64,000 nt of DNA, taken from positions 1 through 64,000 of the forward strand of contig NZ_PVTS01000001.1 of NCBI RefSeq assembly GCF_003003035.1, written 5' to 3'. Source of the DNA: Marinilabilia salmonicolor. Its GTDB lineage: Bacteria; Bacteroidota; Bacteroidia; Bacteroidales; Marinilabiliaceae. Shown here piece by piece: positions 1-9,515 of this stretch (position 1 is the stretch's first letter; every line of letters starts with the position of its first letter). The notes beneath the pieces are model-generated. The model did no database searches. It saw only the letters and a program-made list of their open reading frames with translations, and was not told where the DNA came from. Both the position numbers and the translations under genes were made by a program.

Positions 1-102
1 TATGCAGTAGAAATTACAGATCCCTTAACTGGCAATACTTACACAGAAACTTTACTCTTAAACGAGGAACAAAAAAGACTTGCAGATCTCTTTGGATTTT
101 AA
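1..102 (+). CDS. 3' end of an unidentified gene (5' truncated by window edge)
   Basis: An open frame enters from the left edge and stops at TAA 100-102, leaving 33 codons. The visible residues end in LNEEQKRLADLFGF. This is too little to assign a family. The ending is faintly reminiscent of the C-termini of some DDE transposases in Bacteroidota, but I cannot support that. It converges on the GH43 gene, with a strong hairpin between the two. Confidence 0.5.
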   Translation, partial: YAVEITDPLTGNTYTETLLLNEEQKRLADLFGF

Positions 103-151
103 TTTGGGTGTCCCAGTGCGGAACTCAGGAGACAATCTATATAATAAAAGT

Positions 152-187
152 GGGGAGTGGTTTTCGTTCAACTGAAAACTACTCCCC
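152..187. terminator. bidirectional intrinsic terminator between convergent genes
   Basis: The arms GGGGAGTGGTTTTC and GAAAACTACTCCCC pair at 13 of 14 positions around an 8-nt loop. A pyrimidine-rich tract follows on the plus strand and a T-rich stretch follows on the minus strand. It sits between the ends of the truncated plus-strand gene and the minus-strand GH43 gene, so it probably stops transcription from both sides. Confidence 0.75.
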
Positions 188-224
188 TCTTTCTTTTGAG
201 GTAACCTTTACTTTGTATTCAACA

Positions 225-1892
225 TTACCTGGACTTTTTACCCCAGAAAGTTGCGTTCAGGTTTTTCTCTGTTCCTGCATAAACGAAAGTTACTCGTCTT
301 GGGGTAGCTTCCCAATCCACTTCGCGTTCAACACAGACAATGACATTGCCCAGTGTGAGTTGCTTTTTTTCTTCATCGTAACTCCAATTTCCTGTTAGGG
401 CGCCGGACATTGTGCCATCGGCATTAAGGGTGAGTGATGAGGCAGTGTTTTGTTGGGCGTATTTGTATTCAAGTTTGATGTGTTCCCATTTCCCAATTAG
501 TGAATCTCTGGTTATGGTACCGTAATCAGGTACTGCAGCATAACGCTGAGGCAGAGCCAGGGGCCACAGGTTATCGGGCTCACTTGCAGAGGCCGGACAC
601 CATACAATCTTGCGGACGTGTCCCATCATTAGCGCGTTGGATGCAGGAATGCCCGGGACATCTTTTGGCAGTCTTCCCTGCGACATATAGAACCATTCAT
701 CCGTATCTTCATGTTGAAAAATGGCGCAATGTGAGATTCCTACCCATCCTGGGCTGAGATTGAATTTGTAGGGGTGGGTTACAATGGGGTAACTGTCTCC
801 CCGTCCGTTGGTAAAGTTGCGCCCTGTAATGTCGTAATACGGGCCTTCTATGTTTTCGCTTCTGACCACGCGTGTATTGTAAGGTACATCAAGACCATCA
901 TAAGCCATAAACAAATAGTAATAGCCATCCTTGTAAATCACTTCAGGTGCTTCGCTGGCCTGCCAGCGCGAAGAGGCTGTACGCGTGCCAATTCTTTGTC
1001 CATATCGGGCTGTCAACTCACTTACACTGTTTGCATAAGGTGCACCCAAAGTGTTCAAGGGTTTTCCAGTTGTTGCATCTACTTCCAATAGTGCAAAACC
1101 ACTGTGCCAGGAGCCGTGTATCAGGTAATGTTTTCCTTCGGGGGACACAATGTACGTTGGATCAATGGCGTTGTAGTAAAAATAAGCACTCCAGTCATTT
1201 GTGCTGGAGCGACTGTAGTCCAGACCAAGGTCAGAAGAGGACGTTGTAACAAACCCTTTGTCTTCCCATACTGCACCGGCCGGGTCGGTTGATTCGCACA
1301 TTCCAATAAAGGCCCGTTCTGTCCAGCTTCCATCAAAAGCGGATGTTGTGGGATTTCCGGTTTTAATGTAATTATGAATAACGATGCTGTAGTACATGCG
1401 TAATTTTTCCTGACCACCTACATTGACTCGCCGGACAACCGGTGCCCAGTAACCGTATTGGATTTCTTCTTCGGGGATGGCATCCAATCCCATTCCTGAG
1501 CGTATAGAATTGAGGGAATCGGCTACCCAGGAAGGGGGATCATAGAATGGTCCGCCTACCCATTGCCAGTTTACCAAATCTTTGGAACGTTTTCCCTGAA
1601 AATGACCATGCCCTTCATGTTCATTGCCATATGAGGCATCAGTGCCATACATATAGTAGTAACCGTCGTAATAGGCAACGGAGGGGTCATGAACATTGGC
1701 CAGATTCCACTCACTTCTGTTCGCCCATGATGCTATTGGTGAATAGTCGTCGGCGTAAGTGGGGATGGACCATTCGGTTTCAGTCTCAGTCCCGTTTTCA
1801 TCATCTCTGGGGTCCACTTCGTCGTCTTCGCACCCTGCAAATAACAGTGTCGTTAGGATGGCAGACAAAAACAGTAAATACTTCAATCTCAT
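225..1892 (-). CDS. GH43 endo-alpha-1,5-L-arabinanase lipoprotein
   Basis: Probable surface lipoprotein that cuts internal alpha-1,5 links of arabinan. A hydrophobic leader ends in the lipobox LFAGC (Cys21), followed by acidic residues as in surface-exported Bacteroidota lipoproteins. The five-bladed GH43 propeller fills residues ~50-450. It shows HDP with general base Asp69, the paired tyrosines DGYYYMYG, AIDP with Asp244 (pKa modulator), and EAPEV with Glu314 as probable general acid. The tail (HVRKIVW near 430, then a beta-rich ~100-residue domain) matches Abn2-type arabinanases with a C-terminal domain, which distinguishes it from short GH43 xylosidases. It is the last gene of the locus, after a hairpin that follows susD. 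Substrate is inferred from family resemblance; other GH43 activities remain possible. Confidence 0.9.
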   Translation of the reverse strand: MRLKYLLFLSAILTTLLFAGCEDDEVDPRDDENGTETETEWSIPTYADDYSPIASWANRSEWNLANVHDPSVAYYDGYYYMYGTDASYGNEHEGHGHFQGKRSKDLVNWQWVGGPFYDPPSWVADSLNSIRSGMGLDAIPEEEIQYGYWAPVVRRVNVGGQEKLRMYYSIVIHNYIKTGNPTTSAFDGSWTERAFIGMCESTDPAGAVWEDKGFVTTSSSDLGLDYSRSSTNDWSAYFYYNAIDPTYIVSPEGKHYLIHGSWHSGFALLEVDATTGKPLNTLGAPYANSVSELTARYGQRIGTRTASSRWQASEAPEVIYKDGYYYLFMAYDGLDVPYNTRVVRSENIEGPYYDITGRNFTNGRGDSYPIVTHPYKFNLSPGWVGISHCAIFQHEDTDEWFYMSQGRLPKDVPGIPASNALMMGHVRKIVWCPASASEPDNLWPLALPQRYAAVPDYGTITRDSLIGKWEHIKLEYKYAQQNTASSLTLNADGTMSGALTGNWSYDEEKKQLTLGNVIVCVEREVDWEATPRRVTFVYAGTEKNLNATFWGKKSR

Positions 1893-1913
1893 GATAAAAT
1901 GTTTTTGGAAAAA

Positions 1914-1955
1914 AACTTCCTTATCAACGTTTACTGGTAAGTTGATAAGGAAGTT
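1914..1955 (-). terminator. hairpin between susD and the GH43 gene (possible attenuator)
   Basis: The arms AACTTCCTTATCAAC and GTTGATAAGGAAGTT are perfect 15-bp complements around a 12-nt loop. On the minus strand the second arm runs into a short T tract. The hairpin lies in the 84-nt gap between the susD stop and the GH43 start. It could terminate part of the susCD transcription or protect the 3' end of a processed susCD message. Confidence 0.6.
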
Positions 1956-1976
1956 TCTAAATTAAGCAGATATTTT

Positions 1977-3752
1977 CTACTCTAACTCAACAACCGGTCG
2001 GATGTTGTATTTCTCTTTGAAGGCAGGTGCATTATCTACGCTCTTGTTTGCTGAGTTTCCTTCAAGATTTGGATTGGCATTGAGTATGTTTTGGAAAAGC
2101 GGGAAATATTCATGTCCCGGGTTGTAAGACTGGAATGATGAACCACTGGCTGTTTCAGCTGTAACAACATCTGTGTTTGCGATGATGTCGCCTGCTTCAT
2201 TCTTTGGAGCCAGCATGTAATATCCATGTTCAATTAGTTGATTCAGTCTTGATTGATCGTAAAAGAAGCCCCAGCGGATCAAATCGATTCCCCGGCCGTT
2301 TTCGCAACCGAATTCTTTCGGTCGTTCTACGTTGGCTATTTGTTCGAACAGATGATCGGCAGATGGAAAATCTGACAGTTCAAGATCCGGTAAAGCTACG
2401 CGGCGACGAACCTGATTAATATAATCGATGGCTGTCTGTGTGGGGCCATTGATTTCGTTTTCGCATTCTGCTGCCCGCAACAGAACATCACTGTAACGCA
2501 TCAGACGCAGGTTGACTCCGCACTGCAACCCGTTGGTAATGTTTGGATAGATATTGTTCCTTGCATTGGTCCATTTTGCGATGGAGATACCGCCCTGGGC
2601 ACTGTTGGACAATGGCGTTTTGGTGATCTCTTCCTGATAAACAATATTACTGCGGGGATCTCCGTTGGGATAGGCATCGGTCGCCTGGTCGGTATAATTG
2701 CTGTACTCGTCTTCGTAGGTAACCAAAGTCCAGTATAATCGAGGATCGAGTCGGCCATCAGTGGAGGTTTCTTCTTTAAACAGATTGTACAACCAGGGAG
2801 ATCCTGCCAGGTCACCCCAGCTACCCAGCTCCTGAGAAGCGTAGTTGCTTTCCACAGCATGCCCCTGAGTTGCTTCTGAACTGATATTTACCGGAGTCCA
2901 TTCTTCGTCGGTACCTCCTGTCCCGAAATCCATAAACTGAACTTCGAAAAGGCTCTCAGCATTGTTTTCCGTATCTTCCTTGAAGTTGTCACCATAGTTG
3001 TTCATCAGCTCATAATGTCCATATACTCCGGCAATGATGTCTTGTAGTATGGGATATGCTTCAGTGAATTTGTGACGGAACATGAGAGCACGGGCCATAT
3101 ATCCTGCAGCGGCACCGGAGGTGGCACGTCCTTGAGCCCATTCGCCACCTTCATCGCGTGATGGCAGCATGTCCATTGCCTTTGAAAGGTCGGCTTCTAT
3201 TTGGTCAAAGATCTCATCCTGAGTGCTGTTGGATGCAAACATGGTATTCATGTCTGAATAAGATTCATAGTCCGTAATCAATGGCACAGTCTGGTAGTAG
3301 GTGGACAAATGATAGTAGGCCAAAGCTCTGAGGAAAAGTGCCTGTCCGGCTATCTGATTATACGAATCTTCAGACATTTCAACATCATCAACCTTTGACA
3401 ATATATAGTTTGTACGATTCACTACATGGTACCAGTCGCGATAGGGCCACATGTCACCAATTTCGTTAGTGCCGGGAGAATTCAGCCGGTCGTAGTCGAT
3501 ATACCATTGTTGAGAGGAATTCCAAACTTCGTCTCCACGCACTGCATCCAGTGTGTAACCGACACGGGCAAATGAGCCTTCAAGACGAATTCGGTTATAG
3601 GCAGCGATAACAACTTCCTGCAGTTCTGATTCAGAATCGCCAAAATCGACAGTTGTCTGTTCGTTCGGGTTCGTAACATCGAGCTGGTCATCGCAGGCTG
3701 TCAGTCCTCCGATGAGTGCCAATATTAGAATGAATATATTTAAATTTTTCAT
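1977..3752 (-). CDS. susD: SusD/RagB-family glycan-binding lipoprotein
   Basis: Outer-membrane lipoprotein that forms the lid of a SusC transporter and binds the incoming oligosaccharide. The leader ends in LTAC (Cys20), followed by DDQLDV. The alpha-helical SusD fold is recognisable from AAYNRIR near residue 50, the TPR-like segment GQALFLRALAYYHL near 137, the RYSDVLLRAAECENE segment near 420 and the terminal FKEKYNIRPV typical of the family. Its 591 residues are a normal length. It follows susC after 23 nt, so the two are certainly co-transcribed. The ligand is not readable from the sequence; arabinan is inferred from the GH43 neighbour. Confidence 0.95.
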   Translation of the reverse strand: MKNLNIFILILALIGGLTACDDQLDVTNPNEQTTVDFGDSESELQEVVIAAYNRIRLEGSFARVGYTLDAVRGDEVWNSSQQWYIDYDRLNSPGTNEIGDMWPYRDWYHVVNRTNYILSKVDDVEMSEDSYNQIAGQALFLRALAYYHLSTYYQTVPLITDYESYSDMNTMFASNSTQDEIFDQIEADLSKAMDMLPSRDEGGEWAQGRATSGAAAGYMARALMFRHKFTEAYPILQDIIAGVYGHYELMNNYGDNFKEDTENNAESLFEVQFMDFGTGGTDEEWTPVNISSEATQGHAVESNYASQELGSWGDLAGSPWLYNLFKEETSTDGRLDPRLYWTLVTYEDEYSNYTDQATDAYPNGDPRSNIVYQEEITKTPLSNSAQGGISIAKWTNARNNIYPNITNGLQCGVNLRLMRYSDVLLRAAECENEINGPTQTAIDYINQVRRRVALPDLELSDFPSADHLFEQIANVERPKEFGCENGRGIDLIRWGFFYDQSRLNQLIEHGYYMLAPKNEAGDIIANTDVVTAETASGSSFQSYNPGHEYFPLFQNILNANPNLEGNSANKSVDNAPAFKEKYNIRPVVELE

Positions 3753-3775
3753 GTTGATCTTATTTTAGATTGTTT

Positions 3776-6700
3776 TTAGAAGGACAAGTTAACCCCAAAC
3801 ATAACGGTTCGTGGTGTTGGATAAGAAGCATAGTTGTAACCGGGCGTAAATGTTCCTCCGGCGAAATCAACGTTATATCCTTTGTATTTAGTTATGGTAG
3901 CCAGGTTTTGTCCGGTTGCATATACACGGACATTGCTGATATAACCATTAAACCACCTGTCCGGGAAGTTATATCCTAAAGTGACGTTAGCAATTTTCAG
4001 GTATGATGCATCCTGGATGAAACGTTCGCTGAACATATCATTGGTGATGGCAGCATCGGCATTGTATGCGACACGGGGCACATCGGTATTGGTGTTATCC
4101 GGTGTCCAGGCATTCAACAGGTCAACACTTTTGTTCAGTGTTCGGTAGGATCCACGCAACGTCATGTCAACAAAGTCCACAGCTTTAAACCCTGCAGCAC
4201 CAAATGTGGAGATGCTCAAATCGAAATTTTTCCATTCAACGCGTGCATCCAGCCCGAAATTGACGTCCGGTAAGCCACTGCCAAGAATCTTACGGTCGGC
4301 ATCAGTGATTTTACCGTCGGGAACCGGGTTACCGTTCTCATCTACGGTGCCATCCTCTGATGCAATATCAGCGTATATGACATCACCAGGTTTGGCGTCT
4401 GGCCGATTGACGAGTTGGCCTTCTGAATTAGTATAGTTATCTATCTCGGCTTGAGATTGATAGATTCCTTCATAAACATAGCCGTAGAATTCACCTACTT
4501 CGCGACCAACCTCTGTTCGGGTGTAGCCATCAATTCGGGATTCGCCTGAAACGCCCAGGTTTGTTACTTTGTTTTGAAGGGTTGACGCGTTTGCAGTAAT
4601 CTCATACTTTACAGCATGTTGACGATTGCGATATGAAATAAGGAATTCAAGTCCTGAGTTTTCCATCGTCGCCGCGTTCATCTTTACAAATTCATTGGTT
4701 ACACCGGCACTGAATGGAACTCTTACATCATAATGCAGGTCTTCTGAAGTTGATTTATACCAGTCGAAAGTAAATTCCAGTTTATTGTTAAACATGCCCA
4801 GATCAAGACCTACGTCAATGGTTTTCTTCTTTTCCCAGCGCAGCGTCGGATTAACATAGTAGGATACTGCAGAACCGGTAACTTTATTGTTGGCAAAACT
4901 ATAGGTATAATCCCCTCTTTGCATCGTAGTTGCGTATTCGTAGGGACCTAAGTTTGTGTCATTACCGAGTTCACCATAACTACCGCGAACTTTAAACATG
5001 TTGATGATTGATTCATCAACAGGGAAGAAATTTTCACGCTCAATGCGCCATCCGGCAGATGCCGACTTGAAAAATTCCGAACGATCTACCGACAGACGGC
5101 TTGATCCATCGCGACGACCGGTTAATGAGATAAGGTATTTGCCGTCGAAATTGTAATTCACACGGCCGATATAGGAAGCCAGTAAGTCTTCTCTTTCGTA
5201 GGTTGAAGCCTGGGTGTCTGCAGCGTTTCCTACCTGCAGGAAGTATGGTTCAGGCATATTGTTGCCTATTCCTGTGAGCGTGTGTTCGGTGTTGCGCTCA
5301 AAAGTCTGACCAAGAACAGTATTTATCTGATGACGTCCAAAGGAAGCATCGTAATTGATATAGTTTTCGATAAGTGCTGCGCTATAGCTACGATATCCTT
5401 GTGTCAGAACTTCATTGCTTTTTGACAGATAGTTTGTAGTACTCTGAATAAATGCAGGTACAAAAGTAAAATCCTTTGCAGTGGTTTTGCTGTACGACAC
5501 ATTCAGGTTGTAGTTAAATTTGTGGTTGTCACTTTGACGCCCCAACATGTCAATCAGGTCAACTTTTGCAGATCCGGAAGCAACGAAACGGTCAACTACC
5601 GAGTTCCTCTCCAAAAGACCATTAGTAAGCAGAACGTTGGTAACCCGCAGGTCTCCATGTACATCGTCGTAGTAGGTACCATAACCAAAAGAGTCGTATC
5701 GGTATTGTGAAGCTGCCGATAATTTGTCGTCCAGCACCCATGTTGATTGATCGTAAGCTTTGATGGTTGGGGGGGTAATCAGCGCTGAGGCCATCACGGG
5801 AAATTGTTGACCATAGAGGCCTTCTACGTACTCATTGGCGTTACTCAGGGCCATATTGTCCTGGTTACTGTGACTATAAACTAAACTGGTCTTGATTTCG
5901 AGGAATTTAACGCTCATAGTATTGTTGGCGCGGGCAGTGTAACGCTCGAAGTTAGGTCCTGCTCCTTCAATGGTTCCTTCCTGACTGTAGTAATCAAGGG
6001 CTATGTTGTAGGTGTTGTTAGCGCCACCTCCCGAGAAGTTAACGTTGTGGTTCTGGCGAATCCCTGTTTTGAAGGCCTCGTCCTGCCAATCGGTGTTAAC
6101 TACGTTGGGGTCAATGTATTTGGAGCTATTCGGGTCATATCCTGCCGGAACATCCATATTGCTGTTCCCATAAGCCATGGTTACGTATTCTCCATATTGT
6201 TTGGAGTCCATAACTTCATAGACTCCGTCTTCTACCTGGTCGATACCATAGTAGCCGCTGTAGTCTATTCTTAGTGGTTGCTCTTTTTTACCTTGCTTAG
6301 TGGTGATAATGATTACACCGTTGGCCGCACGTGAACCGTAAATAGCAGCTGCAGAGGCATCTTTTAAAACCTGAAGGCTTTCGATGTCATTTGGTGAGAA
6401 GTCGCGGATGGTAGTTCCCATGGGTACTCCATCAACAACATAAAGCGGATTGGAATTACCAAAGGTGCCGATACCTCGAACACGCACTGAGGGGTCTGCA
6501 CCCGGTTGCCCGTCAGAAGTGATGCGAACACCGGCCACTTTTCCCTGTAGCATGGTGGAAATGTTTGATTTGGATACTTTTTTCATCTCTTCGGTATCCA
6601 CAACGGCTACAGAACCTGTGAGGTCAGCTTTACGCTGTGTTCCGTATCCTACTACTACCACCTGATCGAGTTGTCTTATATCTGAAACCAATGTGATGGT

Positions 6701-7012
6701 TCCCATGTTAGTGGTCCCGTTTACGCTGATCTCAGTACTTTCAAATCCAATAAAGGAAATTTTAAGTGTAGCATCAGCAGGAACAGATAGTGAGAAGTTT
6801 CCATCAATGTCGGTAATCGTACCATTGGTGGTACCAGTTTGTTGTACGGTGGCGCCGGTAAGGGGTTCGCCTTCCTCATCAATGACTTTGCCCGTTACAG
6901 TTATATTGTCTGCCTGCAGCATAGCAGTCTGCTCGCTATCGCTGTTCCTTTCTGCGAAAGTGGCTGTTGAGAAGGCCAGCATTCCTAAAAGGATTAAAAA
7001 AATATATTTCAT
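3776..7012 (-). CDS. susC: SusC/RagA-family TonB-dependent outer-membrane transporter
   Basis: TonB-dependent barrel importing oligosaccharides into the periplasm with its SusD partner. Residues 1-20 are a signal peptide. A carboxypeptidase-D-regulatory-like domain (~37-112, VTGKVIDEEGEPLTGATV) is followed by the SusC signature QVVVVGYGTQRKADLTGSV and the plug (~120-230, with VRVRGIGTFGNSNPLYVVDG). The 22-strand barrel ends in the terminal Phe of VMFGVNLSF. At 1078 residues it is of usual length. No N-terminal FecR-interacting secretin/TonB domain is seen, so anti-sigma control is not indicated. It lies 44 nt after the surface glycan-binding gene and 23 nt before susD. Confidence 0.97.
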   Translation of the reverse strand: MKYIFLILLGMLAFSTATFAERNSDSEQTAMLQADNITVTGKVIDEEGEPLTGATVQQTGTTNGTITDIDGNFSLSVPADATLKISFIGFESTEISVNGTTNMGTITLVSDIRQLDQVVVVGYGTQRKADLTGSVAVVDTEEMKKVSKSNISTMLQGKVAGVRITSDGQPGADPSVRVRGIGTFGNSNPLYVVDGVPMGTTIRDFSPNDIESLQVLKDASAAAIYGSRAANGVIIITTKQGKKEQPLRIDYSGYYGIDQVEDGVYEVMDSKQYGEYVTMAYGNSNMDVPAGYDPNSSKYIDPNVVNTDWQDEAFKTGIRQNHNVNFSGGGANNTYNIALDYYSQEGTIEGAGPNFERYTARANNTMSVKFLEIKTSLVYSHSNQDNMALSNANEYVEGLYGQQFPVMASALITPPTIKAYDQSTWVLDDKLSAASQYRYDSFGYGTYYDDVHGDLRVTNVLLTNGLLERNSVVDRFVASGSAKVDLIDMLGRQSDNHKFNYNLNVSYSKTTAKDFTFVPAFIQSTTNYLSKSNEVLTQGYRSYSAALIENYINYDASFGRHQINTVLGQTFERNTEHTLTGIGNNMPEPYFLQVGNAADTQASTYEREDLLASYIGRVNYNFDGKYLISLTGRRDGSSRLSVDRSEFFKSASAGWRIERENFFPVDESIINMFKVRGSYGELGNDTNLGPYEYATTMQRGDYTYSFANNKVTGSAVSYYVNPTLRWEKKKTIDVGLDLGMFNNKLEFTFDWYKSTSEDLHYDVRVPFSAGVTNEFVKMNAATMENSGLEFLISYRNRQHAVKYEITANASTLQNKVTNLGVSGESRIDGYTRTEVGREVGEFYGYVYEGIYQSQAEIDNYTNSEGQLVNRPDAKPGDVIYADIASEDGTVDENGNPVPDGKITDADRKILGSGLPDVNFGLDARVEWKNFDLSISTFGAAGFKAVDFVDMTLRGSYRTLNKSVDLLNAWTPDNTNTDVPRVAYNADAAITNDMFSERFIQDASYLKIANVTLGYNFPDRWFNGYISNVRVYATGQNLATITKYKGYNVDFAGGTFTPGYNYASYPTPRTVMFGVNLSF

Positions 7013-7056
7013 CAGTATATAATTTTGTTTATGTTTTGTTTTTCTTTTCGTAATGA

Positions 7057-8760
7057 TTATTCAACTGATGCTATATCGATATAACATCCATCAATTGTGA
7101 TTGCACAATTCAAATTTGAACTGTCTATGGTTATCCCCTCGTACAATTGGAAATGTGTATCGCCATTAGCATAAGTAACATCGTAACGAACATTTGCGGT
7201 TCCGTCTCCTGCGTTGGTCACTGTAACCTCTATGTAAGAACCATCCAGGTTTTCAGCAAACACGTCGAAATTCCAGTCATTGGTCGCCGTTGCTGTACTG
7301 TAACCGTCACCCCATCCGAAATTGTCCATCCGAACAACTGCATACTCTGTCAGGTCGGCTTTGCGAAGAACTATTATTGGAGAATTCCAGTTATTGGCCT
7401 CCGTTGAGTATAGGTCCATTTTGAATGTCTTTGATGAACCTGAAGCAACATTGTACTCATTTGAAAAGGCTGACCAGAATGCGGACGATAAGTCAGTAGC
7501 TCCTACTTGATTTGTTCCTCCCATTACATTGGTGATTGGAACTGTTGTTGTTACAGTGCTTGCTGCACCCACATAAGAAATAACAGCCTCTTGATCGCCG
7601 TCTGCTGCCGGAATTTCAAATTGAAGATTCTTATTTGTTATACTTCCTGTTGTTCCATCAGAATAGGTTGCTGTTACAACCATACCTGCAGGATTAAATA
7701 CTGGTGCTGATGGCCCCGGGAATGTGTAGGTAGTTACATCCGGCATAGTTGTAACCTCAAGACTTGCTACTGCATTGATAACCTCCAGGTTGTAGTATGT
7801 TGATACCGCTTTGGTGTATTCGCCTTGTTTGGTTTTGCTATACGCTAAAATGACGGTCTTTTCTCCAAGAGTGGTCATGTCAGGAATAACGCTGAATGAA
7901 ATATCTGCAGTATCCACCTGTTCGGAAGAACCGTCAGCGAAAGTAACAGTAGCGATTCCTTCACCCCAGAAGTCTTCGCTTCCTATTTCCACAAAATCGG
8001 GTGTTCCTTCAACTGCAATTGAGGTTGGCTCCACATCTTCTACAACAGTTATCTCAGATGGTAAAAGGTAAGCCTTTTTCATCTCCATGTAGCTGGCGTC
8101 TGAAATTAAGAAAGCTACAATATCTCCAGTTGCAGGCACCGGATGTTGATAAGTCATTATCAGTTCTGTACCGTTGGTTCCAACTGCAGTAGCTGTTATA
8201 AATGCATTTCCGGTAACCGAGTGGTCAATTTCGAGTGTGACATAGGCACCATCCATGGTGGTGCGAAAGTCGTTCCAGATATCTTCATCACCATCGGTGT
8301 CTGGGTAATTCTGTGATATCAATCCGAGATCAAAATCATCGTTTCCCCATCCATAAGCATCTGAGCGAAGTACAAAGTATTCTGCATAATTATCTGCATC
8401 GCGATCCGCTACATTGGCAATGGCAAGGTTCCAGTTGTTCCAGTTGTTTGCACTTCCTCCGTTGTGGTTTACAAACTCCAGCACCAATCGTTTATTGGCA
8501 GGAATGGTGAAGTAATCAGAAAATGCAGTCCACCAGGCAGAGCTGTAGTCTTCAGCACCAACACTTGCTGTTGCTATGTCGATGTAAGTAGTATCACCTG
8601 TGTCCACCGCTGCTTTAGCTGCAGCTATAGAATCTATTTCACTCTGCAGGTCAGAGGGGGCACTAATCGAATAGGTATCCAGCTCTTCGCACCCTGTTAA
8701 GGCAAAAATTGCCAAAACTGTTGCGAATAAAGCTCCTCTAATCAGTTTTGTTGTTTTCAT
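7057..8760 (-). CDS. surface glycan-binding lipoprotein with a duplicated module
   Basis: Lipoprotein (LTGC, Cys24) in the SusE/SusF position of the locus but first in transcription. Residues ~68-235 and ~419-566 are two copies of one module: SSAWWTAFSDYFTI versus SSAFWSAFSNEYNV, NNWNNWNLAI versus NNWNSPIIVL, EYFVLRSDAYGWGN versus EYAVVRMDNFGWGD, and a shared ending of the type D-x-x-Y-x-x-I/M. Between them (~240-412) lie two bacterial Ig-like repeats with ATVTFADGSSE and VTATYSDGTTG. The aromatic-rich repeated module looks like a carbohydrate-binding beta-sandwich, and the Ig repeats like a spacer. It probably captures polysaccharide at the cell surface for the SusCD pair. The carbohydrate-binding role is inferred; no enzyme motif is present. 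Confidence 0.88.
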   Translation of the reverse strand: MKTTKLIRGALFATVLAIFALTGCEELDTYSISAPSDLQSEIDSIAAAKAAVDTGDTTYIDIATASVGAEDYSSAWWTAFSDYFTIPANKRLVLEFVNHNGGSANNWNNWNLAIANVADRDADNYAEYFVLRSDAYGWGNDDFDLGLISQNYPDTDGDEDIWNDFRTTMDGAYVTLEIDHSVTGNAFITATAVGTNGTELIMTYQHPVPATGDIVAFLISDASYMEMKKAYLLPSEITVVEDVEPTSIAVEGTPDFVEIGSEDFWGEGIATVTFADGSSEQVDTADISFSVIPDMTTLGEKTVILAYSKTKQGEYTKAVSTYYNLEVINAVASLEVTTMPDVTTYTFPGPSAPVFNPAGMVVTATYSDGTTGSITNKNLQFEIPAADGDQEAVISYVGAASTVTTTVPITNVMGGTNQVGATDLSSAFWSAFSNEYNVASGSSKTFKMDLYSTEANNWNSPIIVLRKADLTEYAVVRMDNFGWGDGYSTATATNDWNFDVFAENLDGSYIEVTVTNAGDGTANVRYDVTYANGDTHFQLYEGITIDSSNLNCAITIDGCYIDIASVE

Positions 8761-9126
8761 AAATTTAGATTTAATTGTAATTGAATTCGTTTTTCATTTT
8801 CTATTTGATATAGAATTGGCAAAATTTTCTTCTGCTAAATTACTTCTGTCCTCTTTTTATAAGGTGGATTAATGGTTTTAAGAGGTGGATGCAGGGGTAA
8901 AATGTGAAATAAAATTAAAAATAGAAATAAAATCAGAAAGGGTTGTTACTCAGTTGTTTACTAAAGGGTTGTTTGTGGAAAAATCATTTGTCCTCATGCA
9001 GGGAATCATGTATCCTCCTAATTAAATGGCAGTTATTGTAAAAAAATGTTAGCGACCTGATGAGATGACTCCCTGCTTTTCCGGAATGAGTTTCACATGT
9101 CCAATAACTTAGGTGAAATTTAAATT
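8761..9126. other. intergenic region upstream of the utilisation locus, with repeat remnants
   Basis: No credible gene is present. This AT-rich stretch should hold the promoter of the minus-strand locus, but I could not place a convincing -7/-33 pair. It also holds decayed pieces of the repeat family described at 9127: a segment ATTTGTCCTCAT near 8985 that recurs near 46671, and TGAGTTTCACATGTCCAATA near 9088, which resembles the right end of the repeat unit. Confidence 0.5.
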
Positions 9127-9515
9127 AAACGAGCATGGCAAGGGATACCACAAAAGGCAGCGTATAAATTCCTCAAATGCGAGTTCTATCAAACCTATAA
9201 TTTAGCTAAATTTTATGTGAATGAAAAGAGCATGGCAATGATTGCCTCAAAAGAATATGTATAAGTTCTTACATGCGAGTTCCATCCGACCTTGAAAAAT
9301 TAATTTTATACGGATGAAAAGAGAAAGGAAACGATTGCCAAAGTAGAATGTGTATAAGTTGTTGCATGCGAGTTCTATCCGAACTTAATAAACAAATCTT
9401 AAACGAAACGAGCATGGCAACGATTGCCTCAAAAGAGATTGTTAACAATCAACCATGCGAGTTCCATCAGACCAATAACTTAGATGAATTATTTACTGAT
9501 GAATGAAAAGAGCAT
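9127..9515. repeat. tandem array of ~93-bp palindromic units (four full, one partial)
   Basis: Units begin at 9127, 9223, 9316 and 9405, with a fifth fragment at 9505; lengths are 96, 93, 89 and 100 bp. Each runs GAAAACGAGCATGGCAA..TTGCC, then an AT-rich middle, then CATGCGAGTTCCATCCGACC, then AT-rich sequence ending in ATGAAT or CGGAT. Two symmetries are visible: an inner stem GGCAAT-G-ATTGCC (perfect in unit 2) and an outer imperfect stem joining ATGAAACGAGCATG to CATGCGAGTTCCAT. No open frame runs through it. It lies between the 3' end of the RDD gene and the start of the utilisation locus. Single copies recur at 46205 and 50135. Confidence 0.85.

Noticed and set aside
1-102. Transposase end at the left edge
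   Set aside because: The 33 visible residues are only faintly like IS transposase C-termini, and no inverted repeat or target duplication is visible, so no mobile element is called.
9127-9515. CRISPR array
   Set aside because: The repeating unit is ~93 bp with no unique spacers of constant length, the copies are imperfect throughout, and no cas gene is near.
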